Assembly (NCBI GenBank): GCA_948567375.1
Contig: OX419759.1
Span: 52,739,493-52,803,492, forward strand
Source of the DNA: Lunularia cruciata
Taxonomy: Eukaryota; Streptophyta; Marchantiopsida; Lunulariales; Lunulariaceae
Direction of reading: 5' to 3'
DNA: 64,000 nt
The translations under genes and the position numbers were made by a program. Below are positions 47,821 through 59,407 of the stretch, piece after piece; the stretch's first letter is position 1, and each line of letters opens with the position of its first letter. The notes under the pieces were generated by a model. It worked only from the letters and a program-made list of their open reading frames with translations. It did not search any database and was not told the DNA's origin.

Positions 47821-48224
47821 GTTGTAGGAACACCCCGGTATCTTCGCAGGGAAATATACACCTCAAAATTTTAAATTGTGTTTCTCTTGGTTCCCTGGCT
47901 TGGGTAAATCTGCCTTCCCATGATCACCCGGATCTTACCTGATGATGGAGCTCCGCAGCTCTACAATGTGTTTCTCAAAAAGTTTGACTTTGTCGTCTCT
48001 TGGTTCTTGTGCTTGGGTGAGTCCCGAAAGGAACAGCCAAAAAGTATAAAAGAAAGGAAAAAGGAAAAGCCAACAACAAAAAGAAAATACAAGAGCACCA
48101 TGAAGTGCAGATGGAGAGTACAGGCCTGAGACCCAAACAAAACCTGCTAAAAACTGAGATCCACACAAAAAGTTATCGTACAATATGTTGAGAATATCCT
48201 AGATGAACTGCTACTAGATGAACT
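47821..48224 (+). repeat. About 405-bp insertion in repeat P copy 3
   Basis: Absent from the two other P copies, which read straight through from TTCAATTTATTGTCA to the following block. The insert starts near GTTGTAGGAACACC and ends near TAGATGAACTC. Inside, a block with CTCTTGGTTC and CTTGGGT occurs twice, about 113 bp apart (47886 and 47998). No coding, LTR or clear target duplication was seen, and the class is unknown. Confidence 0.6.
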
Positions 48225-49089
48225 CAATGTCAATGACCAACCCTCATTTGATTTCCATTTCAGTGATCTCTCCCCTATGCACTTCTCCCTCCAGTCTCTT
48301 GCACACATCTTGGTTTATTTTGCACCCTTCATAGTCTTGGGAAACCCAATACCTAAAGTCATCAAATGATTGGCATATACAAGAATGTTGTGCTCTTTTT
48401 CACCACCTGCTTCCCATCATCTCCCCTAGGTATTTGTCTAAAGTGCTCTGAACCCTTGATGTTGTCAAAAAAATGCATATAGTGATGAGGAATCATGCAA
48501 AACCAATCATCAAATTGCTGCTACTGCTTTGTTTATTGGAAAAGATTTGCTTGCGGGCTTCAGGAATTTTATCTACATATCCTCTACATCTCATCATAGG
48601 AGAAGGCACAATCCTTGGAGGATTCAACAGAGGGAGCTTATTTAGAGGACAAAGCATACAAGACCAGTTATTCATGGAAGGAGGATGCACTACTAATACC
48701 ATTCTCAAAAGACTTAGAAATCTCAAGTTTGGACTAACATTTTAAGGAATTTGGACAGTATGATGGATAAGAATGTGCACTCAATGATAAAGATTCAGTA
48801 TGATCTAGACTGTTTTCTAAACATTTACATGTGTTTGGATGAGCTACAAAAAAAATTGGAGCATAAATAACCATCTATAAATTGCTATATATATAGTTGA
48901 ACCAATTCTATGCAATCAAAGTATCAAGATTAAAATCTGCAAAGTTGGCACACATATGCACAAAATCAGCAACAAGAACATCCTTAATTTCTTGATATGC
49001 AGGCCAAAGGTGTCTCTATTCTTTGAACATGGCTGATTGCAAATTGAACCTGTAGCTGTGGAAAAAACTACTTTGGCTTCTGAATTTGA

Positions 49090-50840
49090 ATCTCAATTTC
49101 ACTTGCAAGAGGAGAAAATCTTTAATGCAAGGGTAAAGGCATCTTTAAATTTTGAAATTTGAAAGTGTAAAACCAAAGCACTCTATTCTTTCACATGACA
49201 ATTTTTTATATTTGGGACCAGTAAACCCAGAACTCCTTACTTCCATGTGTCCATTATTTACAAAACCATCTGTTACATTTGAATTCATTCTTAGCTTTGT
49301 ATGCATGACTCCTTAAACCCCATTTTTTTTTACATAATCCTTTGTCCTGGATAGAATAAAATATCTCATATCAGGGTGATGCTTTTCTATGGACGGTACT
49401 GGAATTGTGTGTGCCCTATGTGCGGGACACCCTAGCTTTCTTTTTCAGGACCAGCATGCAGTTATCTTCTATAATTTTTTTCAACGGAAGCGTCGTATTG
49501 TTCCACTATTCTCTATAACTATCAACAACTTTCACTCAAGTATGGAAATTTTCACTTTTCAATTTATGATTTTCATATAGAATTTAAATTTTCATAAGTG
49601 TACACTCAGCTAGATCATTCTCGCCTTCAAAACTAATACACTCATTATTAAAATGGTCAATCTGAAAGTCATCAAGAAAAATTATGCCAAAACTATTTTT
49701 TAAACTAATAAGCTAAAGAATTTTTTTTTCTTAAAAACATTTTGTAATGGAAAATTTCAAAAATATTGATATTTTCATTTTTTGTAATCTTATCGAACTG
49801 CTGTAGTAATAATTATGTGCATCGCAATAGAACTTACTAACTGATTGTGTAAAAACATACATTCGCAATCGCTACAGATATGATGCTTGATTTTCATAAT
49901 TCAAAGATATTCCAGGAGCCTCAGGACCTTTCAATGCGGTTATATTATTCATCGAGATCTTCAACTTGTGGCAATGTTTTAGACCATAGATTGAGACGTG
50001 ACTGACGTTAATTCGAATTCTAGACCCTCATGTTTGTGTATCAATATTGTAATTGTATACCGTCAAAATCTACATAGCTCTCATCTTACGCGTGGGTACT
50101 ATCAGATAACAAGTGGAGACATCCATGTCACTACATTCTCTTATAACCCACCAAACCTTCGGCTGACGATGTACATTTATATCAAACTTCTGTAGATAAA
50201 ACGAGTGTAAAGTAGGAATACCAATCCATATGTAGATCAAAATTCACAACACATATTCCAGAAGATCAGCTGTGTTGCACAGCTTTCGTAAGCTGTAATT
50301 TATATCGAAGATTCTTACTTAATTCTGTGATTGAGTGATTCATTTTGACTATCTAAGCAACTTCTGAGTTAATGATATCAATCATTCGTACTATTTGAGT
50401 TGACCATTGTGTCATTCATTTCGACTCTTCGCGTGCTTGTTTGAGTGCTTCCTTGACCCTTTTAAAGGCAATTTTTGAATCGAGTGAATCATGAAGTCAC
50501 TGCGATTGGATATAATAGATTCTACAAATGAGAGTTTGATGGACTCGGGTATAAACTCTAGATATGAGTCAGTTGTGTGAACGTTAAGTTAAAGTTCGCT
50601 TTGAAAACTTGCGGATGCTAGACTCCACATTGTAGACAGTAATATCCTGCCCTTCCAAATCACGTTTAATGGGCCGGATGTACATGTTCCATGCTATGTG
50701 ATGATTTTTATTCTTTTTTCCTTGTCTTTCTTATGTGATACGTGTGGTTTGGTGGTGTGGAGTATAACATATCAGTAATGATCAAATTATATTATTTCTA
50801 TAAGAAACAGGAAAATCTCATAAAGGTCCGATTCAGAAAA
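49090..50840 (+). repeat. Repeat S copy 2
   Basis: Matches 39800-41549 with few indels. Like that copy it lacks the GC-rich core of R. Confidence 0.72.
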
Positions 50841-50884
50841 AAATAAATTATAAATGGAAGTTTACAAATGTAAAGGAAACATAT

Positions 50885-52165
50885 GAGCAAGAGATATCTC
50901 AATCTTTTTCTCATCAGACTTTAGATTCTATACCAAGATGGTTTACAGGATTGGATGGTGACATGTTTCGGGGCAATATTCATAGAGTCGATGATGGAAA
51001 ACCTCGATCTTGTCGTCCTTCTAGTGTTTACTTATGAGTTAATCTAGGATCTGATAATCTATGTAATTTTACAGCCGGAGTATAATCCAATTTTGCTCAT
51101 GGCTTCAAGATAGAGTTGTGGAACCCATTTGTCAGAAAGTGAAAGAACTAAATGACAAAATTACAACAAATTGGGTAGAAGAGTGGAAGTATGGAGTTTT
51201 TAAGGACCAAAGGACTTTGGGGAAGGCAGTAAAGGAGAGCATACTATGGTTGGAGAGAGGAGTTGATAGGCTATAGTTTTGAGTATAGAATTGAGTAATT
51301 TGAGGCAAATTTTGGAGAGATATCATTTATTGGATCAAGGGGGTAAAATTCATACCGAGGAGCACAAGATAGAAAATTTGGAGATCAATGTGAAAATTTT
51401 TATGATCTATTAAAAAGGTTGGAGAGTAGAAAAAATGTTTAAAGTGCTGAGCTCAAGAAAGTTTAGGGTTTAATCTATCTCAAATCAGATCTGGTCAATT
51501 GAAGTTGGAGCTCTCAAAAGTGAGGTGTTGGAGATGAGATGCTAATCAAATTCAAAACTTTGGTCACTCCTTAAGTTGTTGTTTGAATTATCTCATAAAA
51601 ATTTCCAGTATTGTTTGTAATTAGGGCTTGTACTTATTTACAAAGGTTTCATATGAAGTACTCAAATTGATAATTTAGTGTCTTGGATCAAGCATACTTG
51701 GGTTTAAAGAGTTCAAAATTAAACTCACTCAAGAAATGATTCATATCTAGAGTTGGGGTAAGATAAGGTCTGTATAGCATTTCATAAGCTTGGTAGAGCA
51801 TTTCTATCTTGTATCATGATTGAGTGTCAATCCTAATATTTGTGTGATTATGATTGAGTATTTTAGATTGCTGGAGCATTTTTTAGTATAAATTGTTTCT
51901 CTGATCTAGAAATGTGGGGAAAGTTTCCAAGAACCAAAAGACATCTCTAAATTAAGGACTCTGAAATCAGGGTGGAAATTACAAAAAAAGAGTCAAAGTT
52001 TGAGAGCTTGTAAAGTTAGCTATAGTGATCATATTGTAGCTTATTTTCTATGATTGGAAAGCCTATCTTATAGGCTTTCAATTGAATTATAGAGCTTTTG
52101 AATCCAAGTCACAAATGGAAAGTTGCACCCATTTGATTTACATAGTACTTTCCCATCATAAAGAC
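50885..52165 (+). repeat. Repeat Q copy 3 (left-truncated)
   Basis: Aligns with 28895-30212 and, inverted, with 19675-20930. The first about 150 bp of the other copies are missing. It ends at CCCATCATAAAGAC like copy 2. Confidence 0.8.
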
Positions 52166-53153
52166 TTTGAAGTTTCCCATTTGGATTAGCAATTGGTTGA
52201 AATTTGAAATATAGATAAGAGGAGGCTTGGAGTACAAGTTGAAATTGGCTTGAGGATAAAGCAAGAAGGCTATGAAGCTCATTTCCAACAAAAGCACAAA
52301 GAGTTCTTGTTGAATTTTTGTAATTGGATAGTCTCCATGCTCGCATGCTTGTTTGTACACCTAGTTGGTTTAGATTGGTATGCGGGCATTGCGCTTAGGT
52401 TCTTTCCTTGTAGGAGTGCTTTTTATTTCTCCTTGGTTATGCTAGAAGGGATGACAAATAAACTAAGAGTGGGTAGTATGATGATAGGTTAGGTTGCCCA
52501 TTACTATCCTACTTGACAGCAAAAATACCAAAACCTAGAGTGAAGAGTTCTCTTGGTTGGTTGTGTATATCTAGAAGAGAAACATCTAAGGGAAGAGAGA
52601 CACCTGACATTTGTGGCATGGGCTACAAAGGAGGCTGTTGCCACAATAAGTCCATTGATTAGGGTAGATAGGAAACTATATTAAGGTTAACCTAAACTAT
52701 TTAAAGCGGAATGTCCCCTCTTGTGAGGTCAATCTTTTGAGCCCAAATATGTGAAAGTGGAGGATTCCCCCAAAAGAAATTTGAAATACAAATAAGAAGA
52801 AGCCTTAACAAAGGTGTGTTATTTTTACCCACATGAGAGGTTGATCACTGTAAATATGGGAATTGGTTGCCCTTTTCCCGGTGGGATTGTAACATTTCTC
52901 TTCACCTGAAGGTAGATGGGGCCAAGCTTAATATAAAAACCATAAAAGTCCCATTCTAACTTGGTGAATAATGTGAACAAGTAAGTGCATTCTCTTGAAA
53001 GTTATGTGGTTTGTGTTATAAATCAGTGATCCTTGGTTACTCATCTCACTTATCATGTAAGAAAGAGGTTGTATTGGGAACTTACACTTAAGATTTGTTG
53101 CCTAATTACTAAGTGACATACCACATAGGCAGAATGGTTTGTGTGGGTGACAA
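52166..53153. other. Intergenic stretch, no gene seen
   Basis: A plus-strand open frame at 52250-52492 (80 aa) is hydrophobic in its middle and unrecognised. The rest shows no repeat or gene signal. Confidence 0.4.
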
Positions 53154-53365
53154 ACCCTCAAGCCATCCTTGAGGGTAAGTGTCTATGGGAGAATCCTTAG
53201 TGGAATTACAACCAGCTACAGGAATCCTGACTACATTCCTTCCCAAGCCAAGTAAATGGCCAGCTGTGCAAGAATTGTACCATTGCTCCACTTCCTCTCA
53301 TAGCATCCTGTATTCCCCACTATGGGCCTAGACTAACCTGCCAATACTCCATAAGAAGTGGAGTT
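53154..53365 (+). repeat. Repeat H copy 2 with terminal hairpin
   Basis: Same 212-bp sequence and same 9-bp hairpin (53154-53176) as 30214-30426. It sits about 12 bp before the start of duplication copy B. Confidence 0.85.
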
Positions 53366-53524
53366 ATGGGAAGGACATTGTATAATGGATGTGATGGAAT
53401 TGGTGGGAGAGGATGAGCCTCCAATTCTACAAAGGGAGCTTAAAATTCTGAATCTATTAGAGGAAAAGACGAGTTAGATAAGTCCCTATCAATATGAAGA
53501 ACAACATTGCAAGTTTGGGAACAA

Positions 53525-53940
53525 TGCTGGAACTTCTATGGGAGCCAAGATTGTTATGGGACCCAAAAGTATGGATGAGAGTACAGAAGGGAAGTGACTA
53601 CAAAAGCCGGGAATAGGCCCAGGGTCCCAGGTCTCTAGGAAGGAAACAAGGAACAAGAAACAAGGAAGGGGGACTCAACAAGACCTCGACTTTCAAGACA
53701 ACAAGGAAAGAAGAAGTACAATTACCCCCTGAGACAGTAAAACTGGTCAAGCAATAGGCAGAGAGTATAGTGTCCTTAGAAGTCAAATTCTTGTACTTCA
53801 TGACAGCCTCTCAGGCCCAAGAGTCCTGAAAGCCCATAGTTAAGGTGAGGATCACCCCAAAAATGCAATATATAAAGCGGTTATAAAGTTGCACATGGGC
53901 AATGATGGTCAGGCGGGCACTTGAACAAGTAGCTGCTCCA
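53525..53940. other. B-specific stretch, no gene seen
   Basis: Sequence absent from copy A. A minus-strand open frame at 53598-53801 has no recognisable motif. Confidence 0.4.
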
Positions 53941-55097
53941 CCACTGGAGTTCATGAAACAAGTCATGTAGGATCCCCATGACTTCCAAGACTGGTTAAGT
54001 CTAGTAGTTCATCCAAACCATGGGTCTAGCTATCACCCTACCCTGCTACTGTTCATGACATTCTAGGAACCAGGACTTATCAATGTTAATCAAGTCAAGG
54101 AGGCAATTGAAAACATTTTGTGGAGTGGATAAGAAGTGCTTGGCTTGGTATCCCTTCTTACCTTGACCGAATTTGATTCAGGACATGAAGAAGGAGACAT
54201 TTTCCACTTTCATGCGGTTGCAACAAGAAATGTTTGTCTTCTCTTGGTAGAACAAATCCATTGCTTTGACCTTGCCCTCCTCATTGCATGTCAAATGAGC
54301 AGCAATCATTTGACATGCAATGCTACGGGCAAAACTTGGTATGGAACAGTTTGCCATGCTATGGGCATATGGAATCTAGTTTTGGGAGAAGTGGAATACC
54401 AGATGTGTACTACTAGTGGTGCGGGGTATCTAACTAGAGAGAATCCCCATGAAATAACTTATGTAACAATATGCCTTCCATGATTCACCTTGAGGTACTT
54501 AGTGTATGGCCTGAAGTTCACCACTGGAGTTCATGAAACAAGTCCTGTAGGATCCCCATGACTTCCAAGACTGGTTAAGTCTAGTAGTTCATCCAAACCA
54601 TGGGTCTAGCTATAACCCTACCCTGCTACTGTTCATGACATTCTAGGAACCAGGACTTATCAATGTTAATCAAGTCAAGGAGGCAATTGAAAACATTTTG
54701 TAGAGTGGATAAGAAGCGCTTGGCTTGGTATCCCTTCTTACCTTGACCGAATCTGATTCAGGACATGAAGAAGGAGACATTTTCCACTTTCATGCTGTTG
54801 CAACAAGAAATGTTTGTCTTCTCTTGGTAGAACAAATCTACTGCTTTGACCTTGCCCTCCTCATTGCATGTCAAATGAGCAGCAATCATTTGACATGCAA
54901 TGCTATGGGCAAAACTTGGTATGGAACAGTTTGCCATGCTATGGGCACATGAGATGTAGTTTTGGGAGAAGTGGAGTACCAGATGTGTACTACTAGTGGT
55001 GCGGGGTATCCAACTAGAGAGAATCCCCATGAAATAACTTATGTAACAATATGCCTTCCATGATTCACCTTGAGGTACTTAGTGTATGGCCTGAAGT
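53941..55097. repeat. 580-bp direct tandem duplication
   Basis: Units 53941-54520 and 54521-55097 both begin CCACTGGAGTTCATGAAAC and end in CTTAGTGTATGGCCTGAAGT, with few differences. Copy A has only the right part of a single unit (about 232-590), so the duplication arose in copy B after the split or was lost from A. The second unit contains a minus-strand open frame (55030-54758, 90 aa) of unknown nature. Confidence 0.93.
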
Positions 55098-55610
55098 TGC
55101 AGTTTTTCAAGGTCTTTCTTCATCTCTACAATCTCCTTATCTCAGGGCTCTATGTATTTATGGTCCTCCTTCCTCTGTTAACCTATCCCAAGCATCAGAG
55201 TTCTTACCTCGGCATGTGCTCTCCTTATCTCCGCATCATGCTTCGCACCTCTCCTATTAGATTGTTCCCCATTTTTCAGTCCTCTCATCATGAGCTAGAC
55301 AGGCTGCTTTCTCATGATCAACTTCTTCTCTTACCTTAGTAATCTCACAATTGTTGCCTTCTCAGCCAATTTTTTGCCTTCTGCATCATGTGTAATGTAC
55401 CATTTCCAAATAACCCGCTCATATCCTTTCATAACAGATTCTTCAATGACGATATTACAAGTATCATGCTCAACCAGGCGCCAAAACCCAAAGATTTCGT
55501 AAAGTCTACATGCAACACACCATAATACCAATGATACATCTTTGCTCTAGATTGATATTATAAGGTTTGGTAAAAGATAAAGAGCATGAAAGGAAGAAGA
55601 AATTAATCGG
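55040..55610 (-). pseudogene. Degenerate coiled-coil ORF remnant, copy B
   Basis: Minus-strand reading starts VACRLYEIFGFWRLVEHDTC near 55520 and continues through ERVIWKWYITHDAEGKKLAEK (55440-55370). After several stops comes a heptad-like stretch, IRRAHAEVRTL and DKEIVEMKKDLEKLQLQ (55230-55080). Composition suggests a coiled coil. It is the better preserved partner of 240-1130. No family recognised; a retroelement gag-like or captured gene origin is possible. Confidence 0.4.
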
Positions 55611-57060
55611 ATCCATATCATGATCTTATTGTCATCGAATTTAAGATCAATCTGACAATGTTCTCAAAGTTGAGAGTTCTCACTTGTATGACTGTCAGTG
55701 CCTAAACATTTTTCCCCAACCAGAATAATATACCTCATTGCTCGAAATGAGGATTTGCTCAGAGTGTATATGTTTATTAATTAAATAAGATTTGTAAATG
55801 GGAGCTCTTCCTTGAGCTCAGATTTGCCTCATTAAGTGTACGCTCCACCAGGTCGGTCTAGGAAGCATACAATGTTTAAAAAGATTCTATTTTGAAGGAC
55901 GAAGAAACATTAAAAGTTAGATCGATAAACAATTGCTGTTTCGTCCAAGGTTTGAAATCTCGTTTGGATTAGGTTTAAGGTCTAAGGTTTAGATCAACAT
56001 CTACGCCACTTTCTATTGTGCGACTGCGTGTTGGAGCGAATAGAGTCCCTCATTAACCCTCGACAGTCTGAAAAGCGAAAAGATGATTCCCCTACCATAT
56101 ACTGATGGAGACGGAGAACGGCCGTGGAAGCTTATAACATGGATGAGCCGAACAGATGCAGACGACACGGAAGAAATGGGAGCACAACAGTGTCCTGGCT
56201 TCAATGAACATTCTAAAAGCATATTTCCTTCAATTACATAGGAAGGTTCTGCTCCGTGTCCAAACCTGAAAACGCGACATTTGATTTTCTTCGATACGAA
56301 TGTATTTGAATGGCGCGGGAAACACTTCTTCAACGGAAAGCAAAGAGTACGCTATACCACAGAAATGAACACCTTGCCGCCAGGATTCTGCCTAAACTTG
56401 GAGTCCACGTCCCGCTTTCCGTCACAAGCTAGCTGGTTAGTTATTGCAGTGTCGCTGAAGAGGGAAGTCTTAACTTGGAATTAGATCTAGCTCGGGATGC
56501 CGGTTATGCATCTAGATAGTGGCGGATTGGAGTTTCTTTTGTTTTAGACGATAATCGTATACTGAGAGGAAGAACGGGGGGACCTAGGAGTGGAGAACCG
56601 CATGCAACTGCATTATGTTAGATTTGAGCTCGGAGGATCGGTTCATTCAGATTCAGGCAGTGGGGGAATGGAGGTCCTTTACAATCCTAAGAATAGAGCG
56701 GACCTGTCAGCCATTCATTAGTTGTAGAAAAAACCAACCAACGATTGGTTATTTCTGCAGCTAATGCATGACGAATATGCTACATCTGGAGTGTTGATTA
56801 CTCACATACCCTACTAGCCTTCGTGTAGCGTGGATCGACCGTCGGTTGGCGGTGGCCTCCTCTCTACTAATTGTTAACCAGTGTAACACTCCCACTATTC
56901 TCCCGGTGTAGATTCATCTTTGTTGTGCGCTCTATTCCATATCATATCAGTTTCTCCAATTGGGTAAGCTAGTACGGAGTCAAGAGGTTGCTCTCAGTTC
57001 TTCTGAATTCTGCACAATTTCCTTGCAACGCTTGTTACCCTGTCGGTCATCTGTTGTCCA
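55611..57060 (+). promoter_or_regulatory. Upstream region of LBD copy B
   Basis: Probable promoter and 5' leader. It differs from copy A by lacking the 215-bp piece and by carrying 67 extra bp (56882-56948), about 115-180 bp before the ATG and flanked by CAG on both sides. The GC-rich open stretch at 56281-56484 (67 aa, ending KREVLTWN) is conserved with copy A but unrecognised. No promoter motif assigned. Confidence 0.4.
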
Positions 57061-58143
57061 ATGGCTAACCGGTCTCCTTGTGCTGCCTGCCGACTTATGC
57101 GCCGCAAATGTAACGAGGATTGCGCCTTTTTTCAGTATTTTCCTCTAGAATGTCAACCGAGGTTTTCTGTTCTTCACAAGGTATACGGAGCAAGTAACAC
57201 TGCCAAACTCCTGAACCGTCTCCCATCGGCGTGTCGGGCACAATGCGCATGGACCTTGGCTGAAGAGGCCACGATGCGTATGCAAGACCCGCGTAGAGGA
57301 GTGATCGGGTGTATAGAAGATTTCGCCACTTTGCTCAAGCTGGTAACGGCTCAGCTCACTGGAACACGAGGAGAATTGGGTAGTGAGGAGATGCAAGAGA
57401 GGGAGGAGCTCAAGGCAGTGGAGCAAGAGAATAATATAACGAGTGGGTTCATTTTACACCTTCAAGCACCATTCGGGAGTTTTGCACCTTCAAGCATCAT
57501 TCGTGGAATTTCCCAAGGAACGATGAGGGTTCCGAATGGAAATTGCGGAAATAACACAGTGCCGCTGGAGGGTGGGATATCCAGTCAAACCTGTGGATTT
57601 CCGGAGTTGGAGAACATCGCGCAGCCTGGGATGTGGCCATCCAGGCTTCTCGGTAATATTTTTAGAAATGAGTGGGCAGATTTGAGTGCAGGTAACGGGG
57701 GATCTAACTGGGAATGAGAAGTTCGATCTCAACACAGCAACGAAGTTTCTACAGAGTTTCAGAAGACAGAACAGAGGAGAGTAAGAGGCGATAATTTCGA
57801 CCACGACGTTGGTGGAGGAGTCTCCTGTTCACATGTGTCACGGTCCTTAAGGCTCCCGTTTCCATCTGGTATAGGGTCCAGGAAAAGAGGCTTTGAAGAA
57901 GTCACTTCGTTAAGTTCTGTGTCATGCATCTCATCAGCATCATGCGACTTAGCAACCGAAAGTCATGACCTTCAAACCCGAGTGCAGGAACGAGATCCAA
58001 AACAGAGATCTATGATAACCGAAATTGGGCTCCAGGCATGGGAGACGCTTAACAGACTCTTTGAAGAGCAAAAGCACCGGCAGAAATCTTTTGTATCTCA
58101 TCAAAGGCAGAGCTGGCAGGGACAGACAAAAGTCCAATTTTAA
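57061..58143 (+). CDS. LBD (LOB-domain) transcription factor, copy B, intact
   Basis: Plant-specific nuclear DNA-binding regulator of the LOB-domain family. C block: C7-x2-C10-x6-C17-x3-C21. GAS block: residues 35-83, with HKVYGASN and DPxxG. A partly conserved leucine-rich region (IEDFATLLKLVTAQL) follows. Read without splicing, the frame stops at 57717 (218 aa). I prefer two exons, 57061-57691 and 57755-58143. Exon 1 ends at GTGCAG before GTAACG, and the 63-bp intron ends TTTCTACAG. Joining them keeps the frame and gives 339 residues with a 129-residue C-terminal extension rich in S, R, Q and E (ending SWQGQTKVQF). Support: exon 2 is fully open, and the two lesions in copy A fall in these same frames. 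The intron is very short for a plant, so the single-exon form remains possible. Start chosen at the ATG just before the C block, as in family members. Confidence 0.9.
57692..57754 (+). other. Inferred 63-bp intron of LBD copy B
   Basis: Donor AG/GTAACG and acceptor TTTCTACAG. The same positions are conserved in copy A (3353-3415). Retaining it gives a stop after 26 intron bases. An alternative acceptor, GTTTCAG, lies 8 bp further on but would change the frame. Confidence 0.55.
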
Positions 58144-59185
58144 CACGGTGGTTGCAAGTGATAAGTCGATAAGATGCTGTTTTAGTGGGGGGGAGATGGA
58201 GGCAGAGTGTCATGAAATTAGTGCTAGTGCTGGATTTAGGATACCGAGATTATAGGCGCAGAGAAGTTACATGTAATTTCAGGCTGTGCCCAGCTAAACG
58301 AGAAAATAAAATCAATGATGCACAGATAAGGTTGATAGAGTTGTAAGAAGTTGGATGCACTGTCGAATGTGTTTGATTCCAGCTTCAGAATTTAATCCAA
58401 TCTGTGAAGCTGAAGAAACGTACGAAGCACTTTCAAATTTAGGAAATCAGAATTTATGGTTGATCTTTGTTGTTGCTTTTCTTATTCTGCGTTTAGTTTT
58501 CTAGATTATGAGATCACCCAGCGCAGTTGAAAAGACTTCGAGATAGATTTTGTGATGGTGTTAACAATTGGGCTCTGTAGGCACGCAGGAACATTACCAT
58601 TGTTCAAAGAATGACACATGCCATTGCGAGGCCCAAAATCATGAATAGAAACGGGACTCCTTGACGCTGGATCCCTGGTAGCATGTGTACATCCGTAGCG
58701 ATTCACCGAATTTCAGTTAATGTACATATAGCACACTCTAGTCGTACTTTCGAAGTACTTGCGGAATGAAAATGAACGGAATGCGGTTTTTTTCCCCTGG
58801 GTATGTCCTAGCTCGAGCGATACATCCCACATACAGCATTAACTGTGGAGCATATGTTACAACATCGGAACAACTTGGAACACCCTAGTTCGTTGGCAAT
58901 GTTCCAGTTCTGCCATTCTTCTAGACGGATAGTGAGCTAGCCCAACTCCTCGACACCTTAGCGCACGGTTATATGTGTTCGCAAGTCACAACTAGCTATA
59001 GCAAACACCAATTGTTGAATGAGATTCAGAATTTTAATTCAGAATGATTTGTCCGATTTACCGGATCATAAATGGTGCACTGTCAGTGCGACTGCATTAT
59101 ACCCAACATGTTAGTTAGCTATAGAGAGTGCGACATGTATACGAGATACGTGTGGATGACTTAGACGAGTCATTCTGGTAGTCCG
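58144..59185. other. 3' flank of LBD copy B, no gene seen
   Basis: Conserved with copy A (3805-4833). Probably 3' UTR and spacer. Confidence 0.5.
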
Positions 59186-59407
59186 ATGCCAGTTTCTTAC
59201 GTGATGACCAATGGTAATAAAGATCCGATGTCTTTTGATGTCGATTATCGTATCGAGTTTCTGGATTATTTCCGGAGGCACATCTATTATTTTGAAATGA
59301 ATCAGTGGAGGAATGGACTTGCTTCTCACCTCCACCTTCAGGCATTGGAGAATCATCCATTTGAGTTCAGGATATGGAATCAGCGGAGTTGCTCTGATCC
59401 TGCGTAG
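59186..59407 (+). CDS. Unrecognised 73-aa ORF between LBD and peroxidase
   Basis: Open frame starting MPVSYVMTNGNKDPMSF and ending ...WNQRSCSDPA, rich in aromatic and charged residues (RIEFLDYFRRHIYYFEMNQW). Not a family I know. In copy A the same frame is destroyed by small deletions and a stop. It may be a small gene, a last exon of a longer gene or chance; an upstream in-frame stop lies about 25 bases before the ATG. The overlapping minus-strand frames (59111-59360) are about equally long, which lowers confidence. Confidence 0.3.
   Translation: MPVSYVMTNGNKDPMSFDVDYRIEFLDYFRRHIYYFEMNQWRNGLASHLHLQALENHPFEFRIWNQRSCSDPA

Larger units (their letters stand above)
46744..50840. mobile_element. 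P-S composite repeat unit, copy 2 (4.1 kb)
   Basis: Partner of 37821-41549, with the same left end GAGAAACACGGGATGCAC and the same right end region. It is about 0.4 kb longer because of an insertion at about 47821-48224. Direct orientation, about 8.9 kb from copy 1. Confidence 0.7.

Noticed and set aside
56882-56948. Copy A as a retroposed, spliced copy of B
   Set aside because: Copy A keeps the inferred 63-bp LBD intron and non-transcribed flanks, and its sequence at this site does not match precise removal of a GT-AG intron.
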